From Thauera sp. 28 (GTDB lineage Bacteria; Pseudomonadota; Gammaproteobacteria; Burkholderiales; Rhodocyclaceae), in NCBI RefSeq assembly GCF_000310145.2, contig NZ_AMXA01000001.1, forward strand, positions 369,222 to 433,221: a DNA stretch of 64,000 nt, written 5' to 3'. Numbering within the stretch: the stretch's first letter is position 1; each line of letters opens with the position of its first letter. This document shows, in pieces, positions 9,496 through 19,095 of this stretch. The notes below the pieces were generated by a model. That model was given only the letters and a program-made list of their open reading frames with translations. It ran no database searches and was not told the DNA's origin. Position numbers and translations under genes: made by a program.

Positions 9496-10406
9496 GCGCC
9501 GGGTGACTCCGTGCCAGTTGCGCGCGGTCGTTGCACCCCGTCTTCGTCGTCCGGCGGGGGAAGGGCGGTCGAGTTGCCGTCGTCGGGCTCGGGCTGAAGG
9601 GGGGGCTGCGGTGCCCCGTCCGCGTCGTCTGTTGCCAGCCCGGCGGTGTCTGTCGTTGCCCACGCCGCTTTCTCGTGGCCTATCGACTCGAGCACACGCC
9701 GCCAGCGTGTCTGCAGGGTTGCGTCCACCAGCGTGCCTTGGCCTTCGACACGACATTCTCCGCGCTGAAGGCGCAGGTCCTCATGCAGGCGGTGGCCGCC
9801 GTGCGCGAACTGGTCGCCTGCATTCCTGCGCACGAGATCCAGGTCCTCGGGGTGGAGATGGATCTGCGCATGTCCCTGGGGCAGTTGGAGCAAGGCTTCG
9901 CGGACGGTGTCGAGTATGCTTTCGGGGTGGTGTTCGAGGGTGACCCGGACGATACGCCGCGCCATTTCGATGGCGAGCGCCATGACCTCTTCGGCGACCT
10001 CGGCATCGAGGGTCTGCATGGCGTCCTCGAGCGCGGCCACCAGCTGTGCGACCCGGGCCGCTTCCGCCGCTGCCAGTGCGTGGCCTTCCTCGTAGCCCTG
10101 CCTGCGTCCGGCCTCCAGGCCTTCGGCCAAGCCTTCTCGCCGGCCCTCCTCGAAGCCGGCCCGGCGTACTTCCTCGTGCATGCGCTCGATTTCCTCCGCC
10201 GTGGGCAGGCGGAAGTCCGGCGGCAGTTGCGGCACTTCTGGTGCGGCGGCCGGCGACGGGGGAGGCGGCGGGGGCGCAGGGGCGTCGAGTGCGTTGGCGG
10301 CCTGCGCCTCGGCGTCATCGCCCCTGGCGCCATCGGCCTTGGCGTCGAAGTCGGCGGGCGTCCAGCGCCTGTAGGCGCCAACGGCCTGGTGGCGGGAGAT
10401 GCTCAT
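9492..10406 (-). CDS. fliH: FliH, export ATPase regulator
   Basis: 304 residues, longer than enteric FliH (about 235). The extra length is a Pro/Ala-rich linker near residue 45 (a run of six prolines) and an acidic Pro-rich tail after about residue 245. The central part has the typical GxxxG-like repeats ([29 protein letters not shown]), and the C-terminal domain contains [20 protein letters not shown] and [10 protein letters not shown]. FliH dimers bind FliI and dock it on the C-ring via FliN. It lies 33 bp after fliG and overlaps fliI by 4 bp. Confidence 0.92.
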   Translation of the reverse strand: MSISRHQAVGAYRRWTPADFDAKADGARGDDAEAQAANALDAPAPPPPPPSPAAAPEVPQLPPDFRLPTAEEIERMHEEVRRAGFEEGRREGLAEGLEAGRRQGYEEGHALAAAEAARVAQLVAALEDAMQTLDAEVAEEVMALAIEMARRIVRVTLEHHPESILDTVREALLQLPQGHAQIHLHPEDLDLVRRNAGDQFAHGGHRLHEDLRLQRGECRVEGQGTLVDATLQTRWRRVLESIGHEKAAWATTDTAGLATDDADGAPQPPLQPEPDDGNSTALPPPDDEDGVQRPRATGTESPGA

Positions 10407-10439
10407 GCCGCTTCCCGGGGCTCAGCGCTCGTGCGCGGA

Positions 10440-11441
10440 TCAAACGAAGCCATCGTCTCCGCCCTTGCCGCCGAGCATGATCTGGCCTTCCTCGGCCAGG
10501 CGGCGGACGATCTTGAGGATCTCCTTCTGCTCGGCCTCGACCTCGGACAAGCGCACCGGGCCGCGGGTTTCGAGGTCTTCGCGCAGCATCTCGGCCGCTC
10601 GGCTCGACATGTTCTTGAAGACCTTTTCGCGCAGGTCAGGCTGTGCCCCCTTGAGCGCGATGATGAGCGAGTCGGACTGGACTTCGCGCAGCAGGGTCTG
10701 GATGCCGCGGTCGTCGATGTCGAGCAGGTTCTCGAATACGAACATCTCGTCGAGAATCTTCTGTGCCAGGTCCGGGTCGTATTCGCGGACGTTGTCGATG
10801 ACCGCCGTCTCGTGCGTCGATCCGACGAAGTTGAGGATCTCGGCCGCATGGCGTATGCCGCCCATTGCCGCCTTCTTGACGCTGGACGCGCCCGAAAGCA
10901 TTCGCGTCAGCGCATCGTTGAGCTCCTTGAGCGCCGAGGGCTGCACACCGTCGAGGGTGGCGATGCGCAGCACAACGTCGTTGCGCAGGCGGTCGTTGAA
11001 GTGCTTGAGGATCTCACCCGCCTGGTCATACTCCAGGTGAACGAGGATGGTGGCGATGATCTGCGGGTGCTCGTTCTTGATCAGGTCGGCGGCTGTCGCT
11101 GCGTCCATCCATTTCAGGCTTTCGATGCCCGCCGTGTCCGAGCCGCTCATCATGCGTGCGAGGAGATGTCCGGCGCGTTCGTCGCCGAGCGCCTTGGTAA
11201 GCATCTCGCGCAACTGGGCTTCGTCGGGCTGGATCATCGCGCCCTTGCCGAAGTGCGCGTCGACCTCGTCGAGCAGGGGGAGCACGCGTTCGCGTGTGTG
11301 GCCGGGCATTTCGGCCATCTTCAGGCTGAGCTTCTGCACCTCGCGCGGGCCGAGCTGGCGCAGCACTTCTGCGGCTGCATCAGGGCCGAGGGTGAGCAGC
11401 AGCATGGCGGCCTTCTCTAGGCCTTCTTCAGGCGTGGTCAC
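10440..11441 (-). CDS. fliG: FliG, rotor/switch protein
   Basis: 333 residues, family-standard. The N-terminal domain (KAAMLLLTLGPDAAAEVLRQ) binds FliF; the middle domain contains the conserved EHPQ stretch (about residues 125-128: IKNEHPQIIATILVHLE); the C-terminal torque domain has the charged helix preceded by FENLLDIDDRGIQTLLREV. The start is GTG at 11441, overlapping the fliF TGA by 4 bp (GTGA), so FliG translation is probably coupled to FliF. It contacts MotA to generate torque and reverses on FliM signals. Confidence 0.96.
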   Translation of the reverse strand: MTTPEEGLEKAAMLLLTLGPDAAAEVLRQLGPREVQKLSLKMAEMPGHTRERVLPLLDEVDAHFGKGAMIQPDEAQLREMLTKALGDERAGHLLARMMSGSDTAGIESLKWMDAATAADLIKNEHPQIIATILVHLEYDQAGEILKHFNDRLRNDVVLRIATLDGVQPSALKELNDALTRMLSGASSVKKAAMGGIRHAAEILNFVGSTHETAVIDNVREYDPDLAQKILDEMFVFENLLDIDDRGIQTLLREVQSDSLIIALKGAQPDLREKVFKNMSSRAAEMLREDLETRGPVRLSEVEAEQKEILKIVRRLAEEGQIMLGGKGGDDGFV

Positions 11442-13132
11442 TTGCGCGCCTCCTCATTCGTGCCCATCCAGCTCTTGAGCAGATTGGCCATGGTCTTCGG
11501 GTCGTCGCGGGCGAGCTGGCGGATGCGCTCGAGACGCTCCTCGAAGGTCTCTTCGGCTTCGCCCGACAGCGTGACCCGCACGCCTTCCTCGTCCTCGCCG
11601 AGGGCCGCCTCTCCTTCCTCGCCTGCGGCGGACTCGGGTGCGGGCGGTGGCGGCAGCACGGTGCGCAGCAGGGGGCGGATCACGCCGAAGTAGGCGAGCA
11701 GCACCACCAGCAGCACGAGCAGCCAGTTCAGGCCTTCCTTGCCGAGCTCGATGATCTCCGGATCCTTCCACAGCGGCAGGGCGGGCTCGGCCCCATCGTC
11801 GGCGAAGGGGCTGTTGGCCACGTTGATGCTGTCGCCGCGATCGGCGTTGTAGCCGACCGCCTCGCGCACCAGGTTGGTGATGCGGGCGATCTCTTCATCG
11901 GTGAGCGGGACGCTCGTCGGCGTACCGTCTGTGCCCGGGACGTTGCGGTTGTTGACGACGACGGCCACCGACAGGCGTTTGACCTGTCCTACCGCCTGCC
12001 TGATGTGCTGGATGTTGCGGTCGAGTTCGTAGTTGAGCACCGCGCTGCGGTTGCTGCTGACGTTTGCCGCGCCGATGCCGCCCGGGCCACCCGCGACCGG
12101 CGGGGCGGTGAGGGGCGCCGTGGCCGGCACCGGGGGCTGGTTGGTGAGCGCGCCGGGCACGCCTTGCGGCCCCTGCAGCGGGTTGATCGACTCGCTCGTC
12201 TGCTGGCTGCGGATGGCCTGGTCGGGGGAGGGGTTGGGCTTGAAGGTCTCTGCAGTCTGTTCGACCTGGTTGAAGTCGACGTCGGCGGCGACCTGGGCGC
12301 GGAAGTTGTCCTTGCCTACCATGGGAATCAGGATGTTCTCGATGCGCTCGATGAAGGCCTTCTCCATCGCCCGCACGTATTCGAGCTGGCGCGCATTGAG
12401 CCCGGCATTCATGAGCGGATCGGCCTGCTCGGTGAGCAGGCTGCCATTCTGGTCGATGATCTTGACGCCATCGGCGGTCATGCGCGGCACGCTCGACGAC
12501 ACCAGATGCACGATGCCGGCGACCTGGTTCTGGCTCAGAACCCGGCCCGGACGCATGTTGACCATCACCGAGGCGGTCGGGCGCTGTTCGTCGCGCAGGA
12601 AGGAGGTCTGCTTGGGCATTGCCAGGTGGACCCGGGCACCCGCGACCGCATCGATCGACTGCACGGTGCGCGACAACTCGCCTTCGAGCGCGCGCTGGAA
12701 ATTGACCTGCTCATTGAACTGCGAGATGCCCAGCTTCTGCCCGTCCATCAGTTCGAAGCCTGCCAGCCCGCCCTTGGGCAAGCCTTCGGCTGCCAGGCGC
12801 AGCCGTGTCTCGTGAACCTGCGCCTGCGGAACGAGGATCGCGCTGCCGTTGGCAGACATGCGGTAGGGCACGTTCTGTTGCTGCAGGGCGGTGATGATCT
12901 GGCCGCCGTCGCGCTCATCGAGGTTGGAGAAAAGTACGGCGTAGTCGGGCGCCCGGTTCCATAGCAGCACGCCCACCACGAGCGCGATTGCAAGCGCGAT
13001 CGCAGCGGCGGCGGCCAGCTTCTGCCGTTGCGACAGCGCGTTGATGTTCTGCATTGCCTGCTGCAGCCGGGAATCCGCTGCTGCGGGTGCGGTGCCTGGT
13101 GGGAGCTCTGCGGTATTGTCTGCTGCGGCCAT
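11438..13132 (-). CDS. fliF: FliF, MS-ring protein
   Basis: 564 residues from the ATG at 13132 (MAAADNTAELPPGTAPA). An in-frame ATG at 13216 exists but lies almost on the putative -12 element upstream, so the shorter form is preferred. First membrane helix near residues 40-58 (AAAAAIALAIALVVGVLLW), a large periplasmic ring-building region starting YAVLFSNLDERDGGQIITAL, a second helix near residue 450 (LNWLLVLLVVLLAYFGVI) and a C-terminal FliG-binding tail ending LKSWMGTNEEARK. It forms the basal membrane ring housing the export gate. First gene of fliFGHIJ. Confidence 0.94.
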   Translation of the reverse strand: MAAADNTAELPPGTAPAAADSRLQQAMQNINALSQRQKLAAAAAIALAIALVVGVLLWNRAPDYAVLFSNLDERDGGQIITALQQQNVPYRMSANGSAILVPQAQVHETRLRLAAEGLPKGGLAGFELMDGQKLGISQFNEQVNFQRALEGELSRTVQSIDAVAGARVHLAMPKQTSFLRDEQRPTASVMVNMRPGRVLSQNQVAGIVHLVSSSVPRMTADGVKIIDQNGSLLTEQADPLMNAGLNARQLEYVRAMEKAFIERIENILIPMVGKDNFRAQVAADVDFNQVEQTAETFKPNPSPDQAIRSQQTSESINPLQGPQGVPGALTNQPPVPATAPLTAPPVAGGPGGIGAANVSSNRSAVLNYELDRNIQHIRQAVGQVKRLSVAVVVNNRNVPGTDGTPTSVPLTDEEIARITNLVREAVGYNADRGDSINVANSPFADDGAEPALPLWKDPEIIELGKEGLNWLLVLLVVLLAYFGVIRPLLRTVLPPPPAPESAAGEEGEAALGEDEEGVRVTLSGEAEETFEERLERIRQLARDDPKTMANLLKSWMGTNEEARK

Positions 13133-13220
13133 GGTGGCTGTCCTGTCGCGTGCGCTTCTTCCGATGGCGGCATTGTCCGCCTGCCGCTGCAAGTCCCGTG
13201 ATTCGATAAGCGGCATTTTT

Positions 13221-13236
13221 TGCCGCCTGTTTGCCG
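13221..13236 (-). promoter_or_regulatory. Weak sigma-54-type element before fliF
   Basis: Minus-strand CGGCAAACAGGCGGCA keeps GG and GC 10 bases apart, with CA after GG, but has only a partial match elsewhere. It lies in the fleS-fliF divergent gap, about 90 bp before the preferred fliF ATG, where a promoter is needed. A weaker match than the fliK, fliE and flagellin-2 sites. Confidence 0.4.
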
Positions 13237-13272
13237 GCTAAGATAGCGCTCTTCCCCGCTACAGTGCATCTC

Positions 13273-14510
13273 GTGAAAACGGATTCCGCGCACACTCCTG
13301 CCCAGATCGCACCATCCGACGCCGCTGCAAGTACTGCGCCGGCAGGCGGCATGGCGGCGCCTGCACCTGCACTCGACGCCGCCCAGCTTGCCGAAGCCTT
13401 CGCGCTCTTCAGTCGCGCATCGGAGGAGCTGTCCTCGGCCTATGCGGCGCTGCAGGAGCAGGTGGGGCAGCTCACGGAGCGCCTCTCCGTATTGATGGGG
13501 GCGCTGCCAGCGGGCGTTCTCGTGCTCGATCGGATGGGGCGCATCGTTCAGGCCAACCGTGCGGCTGGTGAGCTGTTTGGTCGTGATCTTGCCGGTAGTG
13601 GGCGGGATGAGGCCTTGCGAGCGCTGGAGGAAACCGAGACGCCCGGCGAGTACCTGCTGCGCGGGGCGCGCATCGACCCCGGAGCCGAGGCGCGCCGCGT
13701 CGCGATGACCGAGGCCGAGCTGGAATCGGGCGAGGAGCGCATCGTGTTGCTACATGACATCACCGATACCTTCCGCATGCGCCTGACCGCCGAGCGTAAC
13801 GAACGTCTCGCGGCGATGGGCGAGATGGTCGCCGGCCTGGCGCACCAACTGCGCACACCGCTGGCCGCCGCCTTGCTTTACACGGGTAATCTGCGCCAGA
13901 CCGAGCTCGATCCGGTGCAGCGCATCAATGTGGCGGATCGCGCGCTCGAGCGCCTGCGTTACCTTGAGCGCCTGATTCGCGACATGCTGCTGTTCGCCCG
14001 TGGCGACAGCACGGGGCGCCACCGCTTCGAAGTGTGCGAACTGGTGACCGAGCTCACGCATACGCTCGAACCGCTGGCGCGCGCACGCCAGCTTCGCTTC
14101 GAAAGCGCGTGTGCCTGCCCTCAGGCCCGTGTCCTGGGCGACCGCAAGGCCTTGGGTGGGGCGCTCACCAATCTGCTGGAAAATGGCATCCAGGCTTGCC
14201 CGCAGGGGGGGCAGCTTGCTTTCGCTGCGGTCGAGGTCGATGCGGCAGAGTCCGGCATCGGCTGCGCCGCAGTGCGCTTCACCGTACGTGACGGCGGCGC
14301 AGGCGTCGCACCCGAACTCCAGGAGCGTCTCTTCGAGCCCTTCTTCACGACACGCGCCGAGGGCACGGGCCTTGGGCTGGCGATCGCGCGCGGTGTTGCG
14401 CGCGCCCATGGCGGCGACATCACGCTGCGGTCCAGTCCTGGGCAGGGCGCCGAATTTACGCTGACCGTGCCACTGGTCACGGCCTCCGCTTCGAATGGGG
14501 ACGAACCCAC

Positions 14511-14514
<4 letters not shown>
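13273..14514 (+). CDS. fleS: FleS-type flagellar sensor histidine kinase
   Basis: Predicted cytosolic PAS-histidine kinase, 413 residues from the GTG at 13273. No membrane segment is visible, as in FleS/FlrB. A PAS-like domain (VLMGALPAGVLVLDRMGRIV) is followed by the H-box MVAGLAHQLRTPLAAALL with the phospho-accepting His near residue 191, then the ATPase domain with N-box LLENGIQA, DGGAGV and GTGLGLAI. It would phosphorylate FleR, whose ATG overlaps this stop (ATGA). The start is uncertain: TTG at 13231 and ATG at 13348 are alternatives and none has a strong ribosome site. Confidence 0.88.
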
Positions 14515-15968
<1,454 letters not shown>

Positions 15969-16060
15969 GCCTGATTGTCGGGTGTCGACAGGATGACCAA
16001 GGGGCTTGCAGGGCCTGAAGCGAGCCGAGGCGACTCCGTCGCCGCTGCCATCGTAGCCGG

Positions 16061-16076
16061 TGGCATGCCGTTTGCT
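16061..16076 (+). promoter_or_regulatory. Sigma-54 promoter for fliE
   Basis: TGGCATGCCGTTTGCT is a near-perfect -24/-12 element (GG and GC 10 bases apart) in the fleR-fliE gap. Transcription would start about 35 nt before the fliE ATG at 16122. It implies that fliE is an independent FleR target, although fleR lies just upstream. Confidence 0.87.
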
Positions 16077-16121
16077 CTGCTACACTGACGTCACCGAACA
16101 CCCTGAGGCTGGGGAACGCAC

Positions 16122-16445
16122 ATGGATACCCGTGGAATCGACCAGATGCTGAGCGAGCTGCGCTCGGTGTCGCAGGCTGCACAAGGCAAGGCCGTATCGC
16201 CCGCCGATGCGCCGGCCGGTGGCGTGAACTTTGCCGACGTGCTGGGAAACGCGCTCAAGGACGTCAGTGCGGCCCAGGGCGAGGCCAGGGCAATGGCGCA
16301 GAACTTCTCGGCTGGCGACCCGAACGTCAATCTCCAGGACGTCATGGTTAACCTGCAGAAGGCGAGTCTGTCCTTCCAGCAGATGGTGCAGGTGCGCAAC
16401 CGCTTGGTCACGGCTTACCAAGACATCATGAACATGCCGGTCTGA
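16122..16445 (+). CDS. fliE: FliE, MS-ring/rod junction protein
   Basis: 107 residues, family-standard. It starts MDTRGIDQMLSELRSVSQAA after a GGGGAA ribosome site and contains the signature NFADVLGNALKDV and, at the C-terminus, the helix VMVNLQKASLSFQQMVQVRN followed by LVTAYQDIMNMPV, which is diagnostic. FliE connects the MS ring to the proximal rod and is the first rod protein exported. It is monocistronic here, pointing away from fliF, with its own sigma-54 promoter. Confidence 0.95.
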   Translation: MDTRGIDQMLSELRSVSQAAQGKAVSPADAPAGGVNFADVLGNALKDVSAAQGEARAMAQNFSAGDPNVNLQDVMVNLQKASLSFQQMVQVRNRLVTAYQDIMNMPV

Positions 16446-16611
16446 GATCCGTTCCGCCGCATACGTTCAGTGGACTCAAAGAAGCCTGACGCCTCGCGCT
16501 CGGCACCAGCCTGAACAAGCTTCGAACCCGGTTCGTGCGCTCACCTCGCGCGCAGCGCTGGTGAAAAATGTCTTCTGCTCACGTGGGAAAGGCGCAGGGT
16601 GTCCGTCGGAG

Positions 16612-17265
16612 TCAGCGCTGAGCCTTGGGCATCGCACTTGGGCGTTCCACGAGAAGACATGGCTTGCCGGTGCGCCGGCAATGGTCGCGCACACGCCAGT
16701 AGGCGTTCTGGCTGATGCAGCCAGCCTGGCAGATCACCAGGTCGGCCGCACGCACGCTGTGCTCGATGCGTGCAATGTCATCCGCATCGCCAGCCGGATC
16801 ATGGGTGAAGTGTCCGCCCGCCATCTCGACCAGCCGCATCATGAACCGCGCCGCTGCTTCGTCCTGGCCGAGGCACAGGACCGAGCGGTTATCCAGGCGG
16901 CTCAACACGGTGGCCTTCTCCAGGTTCAGTGGGCGGCCCTCCTCGGGGTGACCCTGGCGGGCGTAGCGATCACGCATCAGTTCCTGAATGCGTTCCATTA
17001 GCACGCGGACCTTCCTCGCGAGCGTGAGCCGGGTCGGCAAGCCGGGGATGGTCTGCTCGATCTCGGCATGCTCGTCACGAAGAAGCGCGATCTGCGTGTC
17101 ACGGCGGATCACTTCCGCCCGCAAGCGCATGATCTCGGCCTGCAGTGCCTGGATCTCGACGGACTGACGGGCGATGAGGTCGGTGCAGCGCGCCTGGGCT
17201 CGGCCGTGGGTCGTGATGAGCGCACGGTGCTCGCCGGCGAGTTGGTCGAAAGCCTGTTCGTTCAT
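16612..17265 (-). CDS. DUF2325 domain protein with coiled coil
   Basis: 217 residues from the ATG at 17265, chosen for its GGAGG ribosome site; the open frame upstream of it has no coding character. The N-terminal half is a long coiled coil (QSVEIQALQAEIMRLRAEVI, RRDTQIALLRDEHAEIE). The C-terminal half is the DUF2325 domain: RSVLCLGQDEAAARFMMRLV, HDPAGDADDIARIEHSVRAA and the ending DLVICQAGCISQNAYWRVRD. The function of DUF2325 is not known to me. It follows a small gene preceded by a Fur-like box, so an iron-responsive role is plausible. A 166-bp gap to fliE holds nothing I can name. Confidence 0.8.
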   Translation of the reverse strand: MNEQAFDQLAGEHRALITTHGRAQARCTDLIARQSVEIQALQAEIMRLRAEVIRRDTQIALLRDEHAEIEQTIPGLPTRLTLARKVRVLMERIQELMRDRYARQGHPEEGRPLNLEKATVLSRLDNRSVLCLGQDEAAARFMMRLVEMAGGHFTHDPAGDADDIARIEHSVRAADLVICQAGCISQNAYWRVRDHCRRTGKPCLLVERPSAMPKAQR

Positions 17266-17410
17266 GGTCAAGCCTCCATCCGGTCCCTTGGGCTTATCTG
17301 ATTGACGAGGGTACGGTTCGAGATGTTCAAGAAACTGGTGCAGCATGGCCCGTGTTTCGTCCCGGCACGCGTCACTTCTGCCGAGACGGTCAATTGGCAG
17401 GCGGGTACGC

Positions 17411-17722
17411 TCAGTGGCGCATCGACGGGTGGGCGTGTGCCGCCGGCAGTGGTGCGCTGCCGGCGTTGTGCTCGACCATGCCGCACCACTGGGCACGGGC
17501 TTGCGCCATGACTTGCCCGAAATGCGACGGGAGTTCGGGGTGATGCTGGAGGAACAGAAGGTTGGCTGCGATCTTCTTCGCCAGGAGTGGATGCACGTCA
17601 CACGGACCTGCGGCGGTTTGTCCGGGGGCGGGGTCGGCGTAGCGCGTCATCAGCGCAACAGTGGCCGCGATGAGCCCCAGCGGGCAGGGGGTCTGGCGCT
17701 CCTCGGCATCGAATTCCATCAT
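17411..17722 (-). CDS. Small conserved-looking protein of unknown function
   Basis: 103 residues beginning MMEFDAEERQTPCPLGLIAA. The first part looks like a helical domain (LGLIAATVALMTRYADPA, LLAKKIAANLLFLQHHPELP) and the tail is His- and Ala-rich (HNAGSAPLPAAHAHPSMRH). I do not recognise a family. It is on the same strand as the DUF2325 gene, 145 bp upstream of it, and 67 bp downstream of a Fur-like palindrome, so the two probably form a small iron-controlled unit. The start fits a weak upstream purine stretch. Coding status rests on context and the regular amino-acid pattern. Confidence 0.6.
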   Translation of the reverse strand: MMEFDAEERQTPCPLGLIAATVALMTRYADPAPGQTAAGPCDVHPLLAKKIAANLLFLQHHPELPSHFGQVMAQARAQWCGMVEHNAGSAPLPAAHAHPSMRH

Positions 17723-17788
17723 CGGGCTCCTGAGTCAGGGACGATTGAAGCGCCTGCACTTCAACCTTATGTGTCATGTTATAGTTAA

Positions 17789-17803
17789 TGAGAAGTATTC
17801 GCA
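17789..17803. promoter_or_regulatory. Fur-like operator
   Basis: TGAGAAGTATTCGCA matches the 7-1-7 Fur consensus TGATAAT-N-ATTATCA at 10 of 14 half-site positions and lies in an unusually AT-rich stretch of a GC-rich region, upstream of the leftward gene starting at 17722. Fur binding is inferred from the pattern. The rest of the 297-bp gap (17723-18019) holds a GGCGAG/CTCGCC hairpin near 17943-17960, without a T-run, which could end araC transcription. Confidence 0.55.
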
Positions 17804-18019
17804 ATAGCATATTAATACATGGCAGAGCCCAACGGCGTTGGCCGGGCACTAGGCATGGGATTTGGCCGCTATCTGCTGGCAGCACATTTTCGGCCTGCCG
17901 TGCGGCATCTCACCCTTGATAGCACCCGGCTCTACGGAGGGGGGCGAGGATAAGCTCGCCGAATTACCCCCCGCTTGCGCGCGGCAGACGATGCCTCCGC
18001 GCTGCTCGTGAGCCGGCAG

Positions 18020-19003
18020 TCAAATCGGATCGGTGCCATGGTTGAGACCGCCAGACACCGACTTCGGCGTTCGCCCGAAATACCGCGCAAATGCCGCGCT
18101 GAAACTGGCGTGGTGCTCGTAACCGACCGCGTAGGCGGCCTGTGCCACCCGCGATCCTGACTCAAGTAGCATCCACGCCCGCCGCATGCGCAGCTCCAGC
18201 AGGAATCGATGGGGTGGGGCGCCGAACAGTTCGCGAAAGCCCTGTTTGAACTTGCACTCGTTCATGCCCACGGTTGCGCTGAGATACGCAATCGTCAATG
18301 CACGGTCCATGTGGTTTTGCATCAGGTCGCGGGCGCGCTGGAGCTTGTCGATGTCGTCGGCGCCGAGATGCGTGGATGACGGCGCGGCGGACGCGCCGGT
18401 CGGCATGAGCGGGCGCAGATACTCGGCCGCGAGGGTCAGCGCGGCGATGTGCCGATCCAGCGGCGTCGCTTCGGAGGCGAGCAGGGGGCGCAGCAAGGCG
18501 CGACACCAGGGCGGCGTCGCGTGCTCGCCGAGGATGCGCACGCCCGAACGGCGGGCCAGACGCGCCACAGCCGCCTCTCCAAGGTAGCGCGACAGCGCCG
18601 TTCCGGAGAGCACCAGGCGCAGTTGGCGTACCGCTCCGTCCGCATTGAAACGCCGCTCGCCGCGACTCTCGTTGAAAGCGGTGAGGGTCGTGTGCCCGGC
18701 CCGGAAGCGCAGGCGGGTTCCTTCCCGCGCCACGAAGCCAGACTCGCCCGCCAGCCCCAGGGTGATGACCAGTGTCGGGCTGCTGCCCGTCTGGGCAGTC
18801 TCTTCGACCAGTTCGCGCGTGGGGCGGTAGTGCGAGTGCACCACGGTCAGCCCATCGTCGAGCGCGGTTCGCTCGATCCAGCAATCGCCGAAGCGGTCGG
18901 GCAACGCCACGTGCGTTGCGCTTGCCCCCTGGACCGCGGGCCCGGCCGCACCCGTCGCGCGTACGAAATCAGTCATGGCGCCACGCCTCGCTCCCGTTTG
19001 CAT
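18020..19003 (-). CDS. AraC-family regulator next to siderophore receptor
   Basis: 327 residues from the ATG at 19003, chosen because GGGAGGG lies 6 nt upstream; ATGs at 19024 and 18976 are alternatives. The C-terminal ~100 residues form the double helix-turn-helix (LTIAYLSATVGMNECKFKQG, FRELFGAPPHRFLLELRMRR, VAQAAYAVGYEHHASFSAAF, ARYFGRTPKSVS). The N-terminal part is the effector-binding region of the PchR-like class that senses ferri-siderophores. It is divergent from the TonB receptor at 19096, a standard arrangement for an activator of receptor expression. Confidence 0.85.
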   Translation of the reverse strand: MQTGARRGAMTDFVRATGAAGPAVQGASATHVALPDRFGDCWIERTALDDGLTVVHSHYRPTRELVEETAQTGSSPTLVITLGLAGESGFVAREGTRLRFRAGHTTLTAFNESRGERRFNADGAVRQLRLVLSGTALSRYLGEAAVARLARRSGVRILGEHATPPWCRALLRPLLASEATPLDRHIAALTLAAEYLRPLMPTGASAAPSSTHLGADDIDKLQRARDLMQNHMDRALTIAYLSATVGMNECKFKQGFRELFGAPPHRFLLELRMRRAWMLLESGSRVAQAAYAVGYEHHASFSAAFARYFGRTPKSVSGGLNHGTDPI

Positions 19004-19035
19004 ACGAATCCCTCCCGAACGCAATCGATTCTATA

Positions 19036-19050
19036 TGAGAACGGTTCGCA
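19036..19050. promoter_or_regulatory. Fur- or AraC-type operator between regulator and TonB receptor
   Basis: TGAGAACGGTTCGCA is a 7-1-7 inverted repeat (TGAGAAC and GTTCGCA match at six of seven positions) in the 92-bp gap between the divergent AraC-type and TonB-receptor genes. It closely resembles the Fur-like box at 17789. Either Fur or the neighbouring regulator could bind. Confidence 0.5.
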
Positions 19051-19095
19051 TTGACGAATACCATGCGGTCCACATGAACTCGAGGAGGACAAGCG

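Noticed and set aside
9531..11420. 629-codon rightward open frame
   Set aside because: Lies antisense to fliH and fliG, whose families are certain; it is a GC-rich third-position artefact without motifs.
13132..13216. Longer FliF starting at 13216
   Set aside because: The start would lie only a few bases after the putative -12 element, and the extra residues are unlike FliF.
16446..16611. tRNA-like TTCGAACCC near 16520
   Set aside because: No acceptor, D or anticodon stems can be formed around it.
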